Shown piece by piece: positions 1-12,300 of a stretch of 64,000 nucleotides of DNA. The notes beneath the pieces were generated by a model. The model did not search any database. It was not told the DNA's origin and worked only from the letters and a program-made list of their open reading frames with translations. The translations under genes were made by a program, and so were the position numbers. Source of the stretch: Spirodela intermedia (lineage: Eukaryota > Streptophyta > Magnoliopsida > Alismatales > Araceae); NCBI GenBank assembly GCA_902729315.2, contig LR746274.1:3809037-3873036 (forward strand), in the 5' to 3' direction. Positions within the stretch are counted from its first letter, which is position 1. Each line of letters begins with the position of its first letter.

Positions 1-64
1 CGATAAACAAGGACAAGAGGAAATTGAGGAACCTTGCAAAGCTTTTGGGGCTCATTTCTAACAG
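1..64 (+). CDS. possible 3' end of an exon of a gene cut by the window edge
   Basis: From base 3 one frame is open and reads INKDKRKLRNLAKLLGLISN, a basic leucine-rich stretch. It stops at a good splice donor (AACAG followed by GTTAGT at 65). The next 2.6 kb is AT-rich and I found no following exon there, so either the next exon lies far away or this is chance. The protein is not recognised. Only the combination of plausible coding composition and a consensus donor supports the call. Confidence 0.3.
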
Positions 65-2690
65 GTTAGTATTTGAGAATCCTTGCACTTTATAGATTCT
101 TACCGGCGTTTTTTCATGAAGTAAGTTTCTTTTGTCAATTGTGTGAGATGGGAATGGTGTAGACTTCCCTTTGATATTGAGTATGCTTAACTAATATAAC
201 ATACTATATGTAGATAAAAAATAAATTTCATCAACATGGTTCGAGTACCTTTTTTTAATAGATTTAATTCTAATAGGAGTCAGACTATTGAGCTACTAAA
301 ATATTTATAACATTTCTCGCAATTTAGCGCCTAGATGGTTAAGCCTTCAATTCATATTTAAGATGATGTTGGCAAATGTTGCACACAAGTCACAAGTCAC
401 TAACGTGTTGTTGATCTTTCTCACTAATAACGATAAAGCTTTTACATCAATATTTTACTTCCTGACGTCTTGTTGATCTTCATATATGTACCAATCACTT
501 TCCCATGACGGTATATTTTGTAAATATTATGATTTTCACAGTAATATGTAGTATGATCATTTCATGTGATGAAATCAATTAATTTTTTAAATTAAACTTG
601 TTGATTGAGGTGTGTTCAATGAATTCTTATATTGACATCTAACAAAATTATCTTGAATTGTATATAATTACTTCCACATTTATTCTTATATCATGTATAT
701 TATTTTAATTGTTCTTGTATCAAATATCATGAGAGTATCCTACATGCAATGTTCTAGTAGTTGCCCTATGAATTATTTAAGTGTCATTGCTCACATTATT
801 CATGTTCTTGTTCTTAAGTGCTTACATCATAAGAGGTAACGATGATTTGAAGTATTATAACCTGTCTCTAATCTTTACCTTAGCCCACATGCATAGTCAC
901 TTAGAGTTAAATGAACACTTACCTAAATTACTCCCCATTTTTGTAGATGCTTACACTTATTGTCAAAATGTTGACTTTTATCTTCATGGCTTAACACACG
1001 TCATCATTGATCTTTACAATTTGTACACCAGTCATATCCTTTATGCTCCATATTTTGCTTCAAGTTAAACATGTCTACACTCTAATGTTCTAATAAAATT
1101 ATTTGTTACTTGTCTATAACATGCATGACGAAGTATTTTGTCTTATCCAAAATAATAAATTATAGTATTTAAAATGTTGAGGAATATACATACAGTGCAA
1201 CACTTTTAAATAGAATTGATATTTATGATGTTGTCATCATAACTTTTAGATAGATAATTTATGCATATAAATTTTGACAATGACATTAATTTTAAGCTCA
1301 TGAGAACAAAATTCAACTCAACATATATGGTAATTCCATCCGAGATCAGAAATATTGGACAATGAACTAATTACATGATATTTTTCTATTGAGCTTTTAA
1401 TTGGCAAAAAATATTTAAAAGACCCAAGGATGATTGATGTAGTATACAATGACGGTGAATAGACTAAATCATGATTTCTACCAAATTTTGATTCCTATTT
1501 CAATATGCTATAATCTGTGAGATTAAATCTCATAATTTTGTAGACCAAAAGATCAATGGTCTATTTCTATCTAATGATTAAATTTATAGTGGAATTATGA
1601 TGACTACAAATTAATAACACATACATTCTCTCTCTCTCTCTCTATAATCTCTATATATATAATATTTGATTATTATACCTATAACTAAATATTTATAGGC
1701 TCAAGAACCTTGGTTCTATTAACTTTTTACTTACAATTTTACTACCATAACAAGCTTTCCAAGTGTTGATCAATCAAATATTAATTCCTAGGATATATAT
1801 TGTATGATATAATTCTTCAAAATTTTGCTCATTGGAACTACAATATATGGGGGCTTTTGTTCTTAGAATTCTGAAGCTTTCTGTATCCTTTCCTCATTAT
1901 GCCTTGATATTTTCCCTATTAATGATAACTATGTCATCATTGAAAAATGTCAAAATTTAAAATATTAAAGGAATATCTTCTTACTAAAGACTTGTTATGA
2001 TAAAAGACCAAAAGGCTATGTCTTTTTGGGTTCTCCTAAAGATTTTTGTTGCTTGAAGACATTAAAATACAACAAGACTATTTAAAAAATAACTAGAAAT
2101 GGATTTGTCATATGTTGTCATGACTACTCTAAACACAAACACAGTGGTCACCGCCAAATAATGTATCCAAGTTATTAGAAATCTGACATAAGCCAATCCT
2201 AGGGATTCTCACCTAGCAAACATTTGCTTGTTCTAGTTTTTTTTGCAGAATAAATAATATGCATGGCCTACTTAATAAATCCTAGATCTTGTGATAATTT
2301 ACATATTTATAAAATATGTAACATAGTTATAATATTTTCTAGATAATATAATTATAACTATGATTAAATAAGTCTCATTACCATAGCTCTAGTTGCATAT
2401 ATTAGATTTAAAAATATACAATATAGTATTTGACTCGTATACGATTTTTCGCTGATGATCACAAAGAAAACTTGATATATCCATATAGTTTTGATAAATA
2501 TGATATATTTAACAGATTTAATAGACATAAATGTAGCAAAGACATAATAGAAGCTATAGGTTCATAAAATGATTGAATATATACACACCTATGAGATAAT
2601 TAAATAAAAGACATCAATTGAGTAATAAAAAGGTTATTTACTGACCTTATTTTTGACAAAAAATAACATTTATTCCAAAAATTGGAGAGA
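65..2690. other. AT-rich intergenic or intronic DNA without a recognisable gene
   Basis: Strongly AT-rich sequence with a short CT microsatellite near 1627-1645. The only longish open frame (781-1068) begins with GTG, has no coding-like composition and resembles nothing I know. No RNA gene, LTR or splice-linked exon was recognised. Confidence 0.5.
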
Positions 2691-2728
2691 AGATCGTTCA
2701 TTTGACGGATTGTCACTCTCCTGGCAAG

Positions 2729-2736
2729 CCACGTGG
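2729..2736. promoter_or_regulatory. G-box palindrome upstream of the AMBRA1-like gene
   Basis: A perfect CCACGTGG palindrome sits where AT-rich DNA changes to the GC-richer 5' region of the AMBRA1-like gene. G-boxes of this type bind bZIP and bHLH factors. It lies about 570 bp upstream of the predicted first splice donor, so a promoter role is reasonable but inferred. Confidence 0.4.
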
Positions 2737-2899
2737 ACGCTGTAGATGCTCTCCTGAGACCTGACATGACTCCAGATTTTGACGACGACGACTGCTGGAT
2801 CTCTTGTTTTTAATAAAAGAGTGCTGGGTTTCTTCCAGGTTCGGTCTTTTCGGATACCCTATCGGCATACCCGAACCGGTTCAGGATCCAACTTTGCAC

Positions 2900-3303
2900 A
2901 CCCCGGGTCCCGAGACGCGATCCTGTCAATTCGTGTCGCGTAATTTAATGGCCGTGGTCGATCTGCTTGTCTACGAGAGCGAGCCCTAGTTCTGCGTTTC
3001 TCTCCCGTCACCAAAACCGTTCTCCTATCTCGGTTTAGAGATTGGCGCTGCGGACGGAGGGGGGATTTCGCGAAGATGGTCGCCTCCTGCCCGTCCTCAT
3101 GTCTCATCCGTTCGGAGCCTTTTTTGGGTTGGTTGATCTCCTTCTTTTGAAGGGGGTTTGGTTTTTTTTTCCTTCTTCGAAGACCTTTGGCTTCTTCCTG
3201 TTCGTGTTCGTCTAGTTCGTCGGGATGGCGGAAGGAACCCGATCGTTTGCCAGTGATTGATATTCTGATTCAGATATGTTCTTCGCGTGGTGTTGAATTG
3301 GAG
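2900..3303 (+). other. probable 5' untranslated first exon of the AMBRA1-like gene
   Basis: GC-rich relative to its surroundings, with long pyrimidine stretches typical of plant 5' leaders. It ends at a donor (TTGGAG followed by GTACTT at 3304). The next exon begins after an acceptor at 6294 and carries 20 bases of leader before the ATG at 6315, giving a leader intron of about 3 kb. The transcription start cannot be fixed from sequence, so the left boundary is approximate. Confidence 0.45.
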
Positions 3304-6300
3304 GTACTTATCTTAGTTTCGTTTTTTTTGTGGTTTTTCTTTGGCGAAATGGGATATGATTATTTGCTGCTATTACGTTCAATTGTAGACGTCAATTCCT
3401 CATTTTAGTTTCTGTGAGGTTTTGTTGCGGATGCGTGATGTGGGTCTTCTTTGTCATAAGGTTCAATCAAAGTGGCTAAATATGCTGTGTTTTTGTGATT
3501 TGATTCTTCTTTGTCATTCAATTTAATTATAGATATCTATTCAACCCCTCATTACGTTTTTGTCCCGTTTTTCCCGTATGTACGACGTGGTTCTCTGCTT
3601 TCATGAAAAGAAAATAATCATGCCTTTCGTGTGCGTGAGAAAGAGGCTGATGTTCCCATAATTTCTGCACTTTTTCTAGATGAAGCCATTTTATCCATTA
3701 ATGTTGGCTTTTTCTAAGCTTCACACGTTTCATTTTCTTCGATCATGATGATTATATAGGAAAAAGGTTTCCCGTTATTATATTCAGCTGAGAAATAGGA
3801 TATGTCGTGTTGTTTATTAGTTATTTATCTACTAATCAAATTTGGAGGTTTTCATGAAATTATGGGTTGAAAAGTTGCCCTGATATTTATTTGGTAAAAT
3901 TAGATGGATAAGGGGAATCAAAGTTTGGAGACGATGCCCCGTTGCCTTCATGCAAACTATGAAGATTCTGGGAAGAGAATGTTGTCTCTTCAAGTGGTCA
4001 ACCTTACCATGAAATCTGATGGCTGAGTTCGACAGCTTGGAACGACTTGGTCAGCTCTCCTACTGTGTCAAATTGCTAATGGTTTTGGCGTGATTATTTC
4101 CGATGAAAACTTTTCATGAATGATAAAGAGCTTATGATATTAGTCGAGTCCTTAAGTAGTAATGTGACTAGCATACGGGCTTAGTACTTGTAGAGGCCTC
4201 ATATTAAATTATTTTTTGAGCAATGAAAGCCATCTACTCTTGGTTCCCCTCCTAAATGTACTTTAGATTAGAGAATGTTGGTGTATGGAGATCCTTGTCA
4301 TAGTTGGAAGTGGGTTCTCTCCTAAGTCAATTCAAGTGCAGGAGATTGAGGTCTTCCGACTTCAATATTCAGTGCCAAAGATAAAGACTAATATTCAGAG
4401 TAACATCTTGATGTGGCATTGTTAGCCACGAAAAAGATGATGAGCTTCTGACCATAAACCAATCCTTGTCAATGCCCTTTCATCTCGTTGAGCGTATGTT
4501 AAGATCATGAGATTTATATTAGACGTAAACAATTATTTCCTTGGTGTGGGGTTGCTCAATTGGTTGATATTTCAACTTTTGTAGTTTTCCTTATGGCTAC
4601 CTTTAGTGGATTTAATTTCCAGTAGTAAAAATAAAATGTAAATTAGACTAGCAGTTTCTTATGAGAAAACAGCTATTATGCCCTGAAAAAAATCTATGCA
4701 GATGGATAAATGGAAGCTTATAGTTAATGCTTGCATGAGAGAGGTGGAGGTTTTCGCCTACGGTAGTTTCATTGCTTGACGCCAAGAGAGGAGAGAAAAA
4801 ATCCTGAAATGTCAATCTGTATTATTGTGTCCGATAATCAATCAGATGTTAGTCTTATGTGGACCTACTGAGAGCTCATCTTTGTTTCTGTCCAAAAAGT
4901 TACTGGTGTTATCTACTTGCATGGTCGGAGGCATGTTTATACTTGTTGTTTATCACATTGTAGTATCTTTTGTTTAACATTGTCGCATGACCTCAGGTGT
5001 TGTTTGAAATACTTACTGATGTCATAGGGCTTAATCTTCTAACTTTTTATGTATTTTAGTGAAAAACTTTGTTCTGGTTGTAAAGCGCTCTTCTGTATGG
5101 TGACATTTTTCTATCAATCTTGCGGTGACAGGATTCTGTTTCTTTCATCCTCACAAACGTAGAACGACAGGTCTTCTTTTTGTTCTCATTCCATTTCAAA
5201 ATTTTCATCTCACTTCTTTCCACGCTGGAAAATTGTTCTTTGTCAAACTAAATCCTTTCGTATTAGCTTATCAGAATGAACTCGTAGTCCATTATAGAAA
5301 CACATGTGGTCTGCCAGTACAAACTGTAGCGGTTCTGTCAAGTCATGTAAACGCATCTTTTCTTTCTGCAGTTTAATGTTACCTTTCTGTACACTCTTCA
5401 AACGTTCTATAATGATCAAAAGGGACGGGAAAGATAAGTGGCATTTTGATTTACGGAAATGTGATTTTGTCTGTGGCAACTTCGTCAAAAGATTTTTCAG
5501 GCGAATACACAATTTTATGAATCTCTTCTATGGATATCACGAAGAATCACTAAAATTCCTATTTGCATTTGTAGCTTTTTCCGTTTCTATCTATATGTAT
5601 ACGTCTATATAGATTTCAAAAACAAGAATGTCCTCTCTGTCAGACGAACACTCTGCTGAGCTCCTTGTGAAGAGCGTTCTCAAAGAGCTTTGAGAATTCC
5701 CTGTGAAGAGGCATAGCTTCTTTCCTATGTCCGAATGGACATGTATGTCAACAATGTTTCCTTGTTGGTAACTGAATTCCTACCACGTTCTAACGAATCC
5801 TACCTAGTTATAGCTGAATTTTGATAGCCGAAAATAAGAATGCGGTATAGAATGTTAAACTGAGACTTCTATATTATCTTGGAAAGATCTGCCATCGGGT
5901 TTGATTGCCAAACATTTTTGAAACGCTGATTGTCAATGAAGATAGGTCATTTCATATCTGCGTGTATGACCCCTGAATCAGTCCGGGTAATTTTAAGAAA
6001 TGCCGTAGGCTAAATAATGCTGAACCATTTAATATATTGAACTATTGCGATATGTTCATATAAACCTGAGAGAAATGGAAATTCTATGATAGAAAATGAC
6101 GTGCGCTTATGTTATGATTTTTATTTTTTTTATAATCATTTTCCTTGTTTTGTTTATGACAGAATGAGTAATTGTCATCTGTCATACGTCTTTGCCTTTT
6201 CAAGCAGTCCTCGACTCCCTTTTGTTGTATTGCCATGCGGAAAAACATAGAAATGTTGCCTTACATCGTGCTCATACTATAATTTAATGCTCAGGTTGAC

Positions 6301-6314
6301 GTTTGAAGGAGGAA

Positions 6315-9300
6315 ATGACTCAATCTTGGCCAGATTACTCTAAGGCACCAACCACTGCTTCACCCTCTACCTCTCGCCCTGAATATATTTTCGATTCTAG
6401 CTTGAGGAGGAAGTAAGATCTAAATTCCCTTTTATTTTGTTCACTTTATTTTCTTTTCATAATCATTAGTACATTCCCTTTCTGTTAGTTTCAGTTTTTT
6501 TCTATGTGGCTTGCACTGCATTTAATGAACTATTGAAATATGATAACATTACAAGTGAGAGTCATAAGTTCTACAGAACAGTCAAAGTTTACTGGTGAGA
6601 AAATGAGAGGCATAAGTTCTATAGAACAGTCAATGTCGGCCTTAAGGTTTCAGCACGTTACTTCGTGAAGATATTCTGCCCACACTACGTCCAGGTTTTA
6701 GTTTAGATAATATTTGGTGCTGTTGTGGAGCCGGGATCGAGTTTCAATGCTTCCTGTTAACGGCTTACCAATCTTGGCTAATTTTTTACTTGTTTCCATG
6801 CGGGTTCCATCTATTATTTGCCCCAGTAATCATAAAAAAAACTTGTTTCTTTTACAAAAATTAATATTAATTATTTACCCGACATGGGTAACGTTAAAAC
6901 CAATACACGAAAGAGGGGCATATTGCCCAAAAATTAGATGGAAAGTTAACTGCTTACTGGAACTGAATGTTTGTAGATAAATTCAGCATGAAGGGTATAA
7001 ACCGGTAACCTTTCATGCAATTGAGGGAAGGGTTGGGACTGAAGGCTATGTACCTAGTGCACTACAGGGAATGTTGGAAGGTAGTCTAATTGTGTTTTGA
7101 TACAAATGCGAGATATTCAGAGAAGCCGAGTAAGTGATGCCTATGATGTTTTAGGCTTGCAATGTTTTTTGATTAATATCTTTAGAGCTTTTCAGGTTTC
7201 ATGACAACATTTTGCAATTGGTATTTCAAATATCCATTTTATGCATCCAAGACATGGAATTTTCTGCACGATCTGTGCCGACTGGTTTACCTTTCAAATC
7301 ATTCCTTTAATATTTTTGTCAAAGTTCGATGTTAAAATTAATTTGTGCATGAGTTTTTTAGTTGTCGCTTTCTCTTATCTCCAGTCGCAGAAATGTCTTT
7401 CTGTTGTTATCATGGAGGGAAATATCACCTCAAACCAAGAAGTTGTATCGGAAATTCGTGGGAGGCACCTTATTTTACAATGAAGATGACTGTGGACCAG
7501 AACGCCATGAAGTTGACGCAAAACGTTCCCTGGCATCATGGTAATAATGTCCTGCTACTACCTAGATCTTATGTCCAAGAAACATGTGACATCGTTACAA
7601 ATTTTGATTATATGCATCATTTTATGTTGAAAAATTTCAATTATTCCTGGTTAATTCATTTCTGGTTCACACGACTCCAGGCAGATAAAGCGCCACACAT
7701 AGTCATTGTGTACATTCCCTGACGGTGGGACCGGATTAAATAAACCTTTTTTCATATTTCTAGGGTTGAAGCAGATTCACTTCAGCATTTGACAGCTACA
7801 TATTGTCCTCTTCTACCTCCCCCAAGATCAACAATTGCTGCTGCCTTTAGCTCTGATGGGAAAACACTTGCTTCGACTCAGTAAGAGAGTTTCCGTGGAT
7901 TTTGTCTTATATGATCAACTATTTGTTACGTTTTTTGTTTTGATTAATTTTCACTTTCTTGTCTACAGTGGTGATCATACTGTTAAAATTACTGATTGCC
8001 AGACTGGAAAATGTCTGAAGGTATTAAGTGGCCATCGACGAACACCTTGGGTGGTAAGCCTTTTTAGTTATGCACATGATATTCCATTATTCCTTTTGGT
8101 CATTAGACTATTATTTTTTTTAATATATGGAGCTAGTTCATATTTATTCTTGTGGTAACTTTTTAGTTGTATCTGGGTCGTTTGCTTTTTGTTTGACATT
8201 TAGCTGGTGTAACGAAGTGGGTTAAGGTTGATTTATTTGGAGTAATATTATAAATAATGAAATATTGTTTGTACTTGAATTATATATTTTAATATTCATC
8301 ACTGTTTAAGAAGAATGTGATTCTCGTTCTTCCCCAATTATGGTCTTTGAAGAATGCTATTGAAGCATCTTTGATAAAGTTAAAAAAAATTGTAATATTG
8401 GAAGGGAGAAGTCTATATGAGTTCGCTAGTCGTACCGTATCTATTACTTACTGGGAACTAAATCTGCATATAGACCCGAATTAGAACCTGTATGTCAATC
8501 TCTCCTGGCACTAGCCATGTTCCCTTAGAAGATTGGTCACGTCATATCTGAGTCTCCAGTGTAAAGGAAAAAAGAGTGGCAAGCTGACTGCTGATCGACT
8601 TTGTCTGTAAATTTTCCAATGCAGCTCAATTTAATGGTTTTTTCATATCTAGAAACAGTCGAAATTTAGCCCACTGAAAGTCAAATTTGATTCCTTATCA
8701 TTACTCACCCTGGCTTGATAATAGGCGACCTGCGTAGATCGCCTATTATCTGAGATAACTGTGTTAATTGTCCCAGGGATGGCTCAAAATGATTGCCATA
8801 TTCTGTTAAAATCAACAAAAAGAGTATTGTCACAAAATATGGTGGTTAGTTTTAGGATTATATGAATTTTCCTTGTTAAGGGATCTAGACCAACCAACTG
8901 AAGATGATTCTGGTTGGATATTTTCTGTGTATTGATGTCCTCGAATATCTTTTGCTGAATACCTAGAAAACCAGAATGAATTCTTATGGAGTTGAATTAA
9001 GCAAAGGCTGAAGTTTTGGGAGAAATAAACGGTTTAACCAGGTGAGAGGTTGGGATTAGGACAACAGTTTTGATCAGCATGGCATGTTGGACCCTGGATT
9101 TTCCAAGGGGGGGTGTAAGACGCTCTCATCTACAAATTGCATGTTTGAGACTTCACACTGGTAATTTTTACGTTTTTAAGGTATTGATTTTTCTGGTAGA
9201 GGCATTGTAGGTATGGAATTTCCGTTTCTTTTGAAAATGGTATAATAACAGTGTAATCTGTTCGAGATGTCTTATGACTTTGGTGATTTTTTAAACTTTT

Positions 9301-12300
9301 AAGGTATTGATATTTCTAGTAGAGGGATTGTAGTCATGAAATTTCCTTTTATATTTTTTTGAAAGTGGTGACATCACATTGTAATCCGTAGACCATGGTT
9401 TTGTCCTGTTAATTCTGAATCTTCATCTCTGGAAAGAGTTGTGCCAATAATAGTGTCAAACTTCTTGTCTTTTACTCATTGTACTTAATATTTTTATTTC
9501 TAGGCGGAACTCTCTTCACTTCTCATTTAAGAGAAATACTGATTATTGCTAGTAGAAGGAGACGAACTGATTATTGCTCCTATTGAAACTGTAATTTATT
9601 CCACCTTCCATTATAAGACAATAGTTTCGTTATTTCCACATATTTGTGATTGAAATATCTAGAACCACGAAGCTGTGATTCATTCTAGTTTTCTTGTTGT
9701 GAAATTATTATTGTTTTAGTTAGTGATCCTGTCCAACTCTGCAGGTTAGGTTCCATCCACTATATTCACAAATACTTGCAAGTGGAAGCTTAGATCATGA
9801 AGTTCGCTTATGGGATGCAAATACGGACGACTGCATATGCTCACATGATTTCTGTACTGTTGCTATGCGACTATTTTCCTCTATGATTAATAAACCTCCA
9901 GAATACACATCTCGTTCTGCTATTTTCTATTTTGCATTTTATCAGTCTTCTTTGATGGGCTAAATAGGCCTTATATCATTTCTTTGATCAGATCGTCCCA
10001 TTGCTTCTATTGCTTTCCATGCACAAGGAGAGTTTCTCGCTGTAGCCTCAGGTCACAAGGTAGCCCTTCTATTACTGGAATCCAACAGTGTTTTACGTTA
10101 TAAAAAAAAATCCTGCTTATTTTAATCAGTTTTTTTTTTACCGTGGTATTCATTTGAGATTATGATGAAAGCATATGATGGTGAAATGGTTACCATGTGG
10201 CAGTTGTTCATTTGGAATTACAAAAGGACAGGAGAAGCATCTTCTCCAGCTATTGTTCTGAAGACACGTCGATCACTGAGGGCTGTGCATTTTCACCCTC
10301 ATGCGGCTCCATTTCTTTTAACCGCCGAAGTAAGGATTTATTTAACGTTTTTTCTATAATTTCTCTTTTCCTTTATTAAGTTGTCTAATCCTTTTCTTTA
10401 CTTTAAACCAGGTTAATTATCTTGATTCTTCAGATTCTCCTCTGACACTTGCAACATCTTCAGGGTATTTAAAGTACCCGCCTCCTGCAATATTTATCTC
10501 AAACTCTCGTTCTACTGCAATTGGAAAATCTGAGAACAGTGTTCTTGTACCTCCTGGCTACATGTTGTTACCGGCCTTCACAAGAGACGGTGGAACATAT
10601 TTGCAACTGGAGGACAAGTTAGTTAATCCTGGCAATAATAGGTTAACTGGTTCCTCTAGTGCACAACAGAGGTCTGAACCTTTTCTTCAGAATCACCTTT
10701 GGTCATCCTCTGGTTTAGGAAGACAAAATGACAATGTGGTACCTATGGAGATCTCTCCTGTCGAAATTGCGGGCGCAGACTCCGTGCCCAATGATTCATC
10801 ATCAAGGTGTTTGCCGGCTGAAATTGACAAAATAAACGATGACACTGTGATGAATACTGTGGAAACCTTTGAAGGGCAGTCTACTTCAATCTCACCTGGA
10901 AACTCAAATAACATTGTTGAGAAAGAAGATGATATTGCACTGCAGTCTATTTCCCAAAATGAGACTGCTGGAGAAATGCCTTTAGACCAATCAAGCTTTG
11001 GTGGCATGTCTGCTCTTCATTCTTCCATGTCTTTGGGGAACACTGGCAATCAAGTGCCTTCAAGAATTGTAGAGGCTGGACAAATTCATCAATTCTTTCC
11101 TTTAGGTGATCCAGGACCCTGGGCATTGCCATGTTTACAGGGGTGGTTAATGGGTCAAAGGCATGCTAGCCTACATCCAATGTTATCTTTGAATAATTCC
11201 ATGCAGGGAATCTTTTCTTCTATTCATGGAATGAGCCCTGAAGTTTTGACATTAGATTTGCCACCAGCTCGTAATGTTGAGACTTCATCTAGTGTACCCG
11301 TAAATGTTGGGCATATGAGGGCACCTGGACGATCTAGTTCTCGCCATCGTTCTCGGTCTCGTCTGATGGATCTTGTAGATTCTGAAGAAGGTGGTACTCA
11401 GAATGATGAGAATGAGTCACAATTTGGTCGAAATAACGTGGGTTCCGAAGTAGCTGCGTCTTTAGTGGCAGCAGCTGCTGCAGAATTACCTTGTACAGTG
11501 AAGCTAAGAATATGGCTACATGATATTCAAAATCCATGTGCTCCCCTGGACTCGGAGAGATGTAGATTGACAATACCACATGCCGTTCTGTGCAGGTATT
11601 TTCGCTTCCATGCATCCATGACCATTACTTTCACTTTTTATTGCTTTTTGAAGCTCTAAACTTATATACATGCACGGTACTGATTGGAGTTGGCATCCCA
11701 ATGAATACACGAAAAATCTCTTGGTCGTTCATACACATTGCAGCTAAATATGATTTTTTGATCCACGTTTGGCAAAAATTCATCCATTGACAGGATTATC
11801 CATTTTCCATCATTGAAATTGGGTTTTTGACTTTCATAAGTATACTAAGTACCTTTCTTTGACTAAATGTTATCAATGACAGTGAAATGGGCGCCCACTT
11901 TTCTCCGTGTGGGAGATTTCTAGCTGCATGTGTCGCGTGTTTGCTACCTCACATGGAAGTTGATCATGGATTGTCACCACAGATACAACAAGATGCTCCG
12001 GGTGCAGCGACATCCCCAACTCGCCACCCTATTTCATCTCACCAAGTGATGTACGAACTTCGCGTATATTCCCTTGAGGAGATAACGTAAAGTTTCAAGC
12101 TACTAGTGTTTATTCATTCTTTTGATGGAGATATTTTCTTCATTTACTGTTGTGAGTGCATCAAAAGAATTTTTTTTTTCAAAGAGACTACATCATATGT
12201 TTTTCTTTTTGTCCTTCATTAAATTTCAGATTTGGAATGGTTTTGGCTTCAAGGGCAATCAGAGCTGCTCATTGTTTGACGTCTATTCAGGTCCGTTAAT

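Noticed and set aside
238-262. GGTTCGAGTACC followed by a T run, resembling a tRNA T-arm and terminator
   Set aside because: No acceptor, D-arm or anticodon arm can be built from the AT-rich sequence before it.
781-1068. 95-codon frame in AT-rich DNA
   Set aside because: Starts with GTG, AT-driven amino-acid composition, no family resemblance and no splice-linked neighbours.
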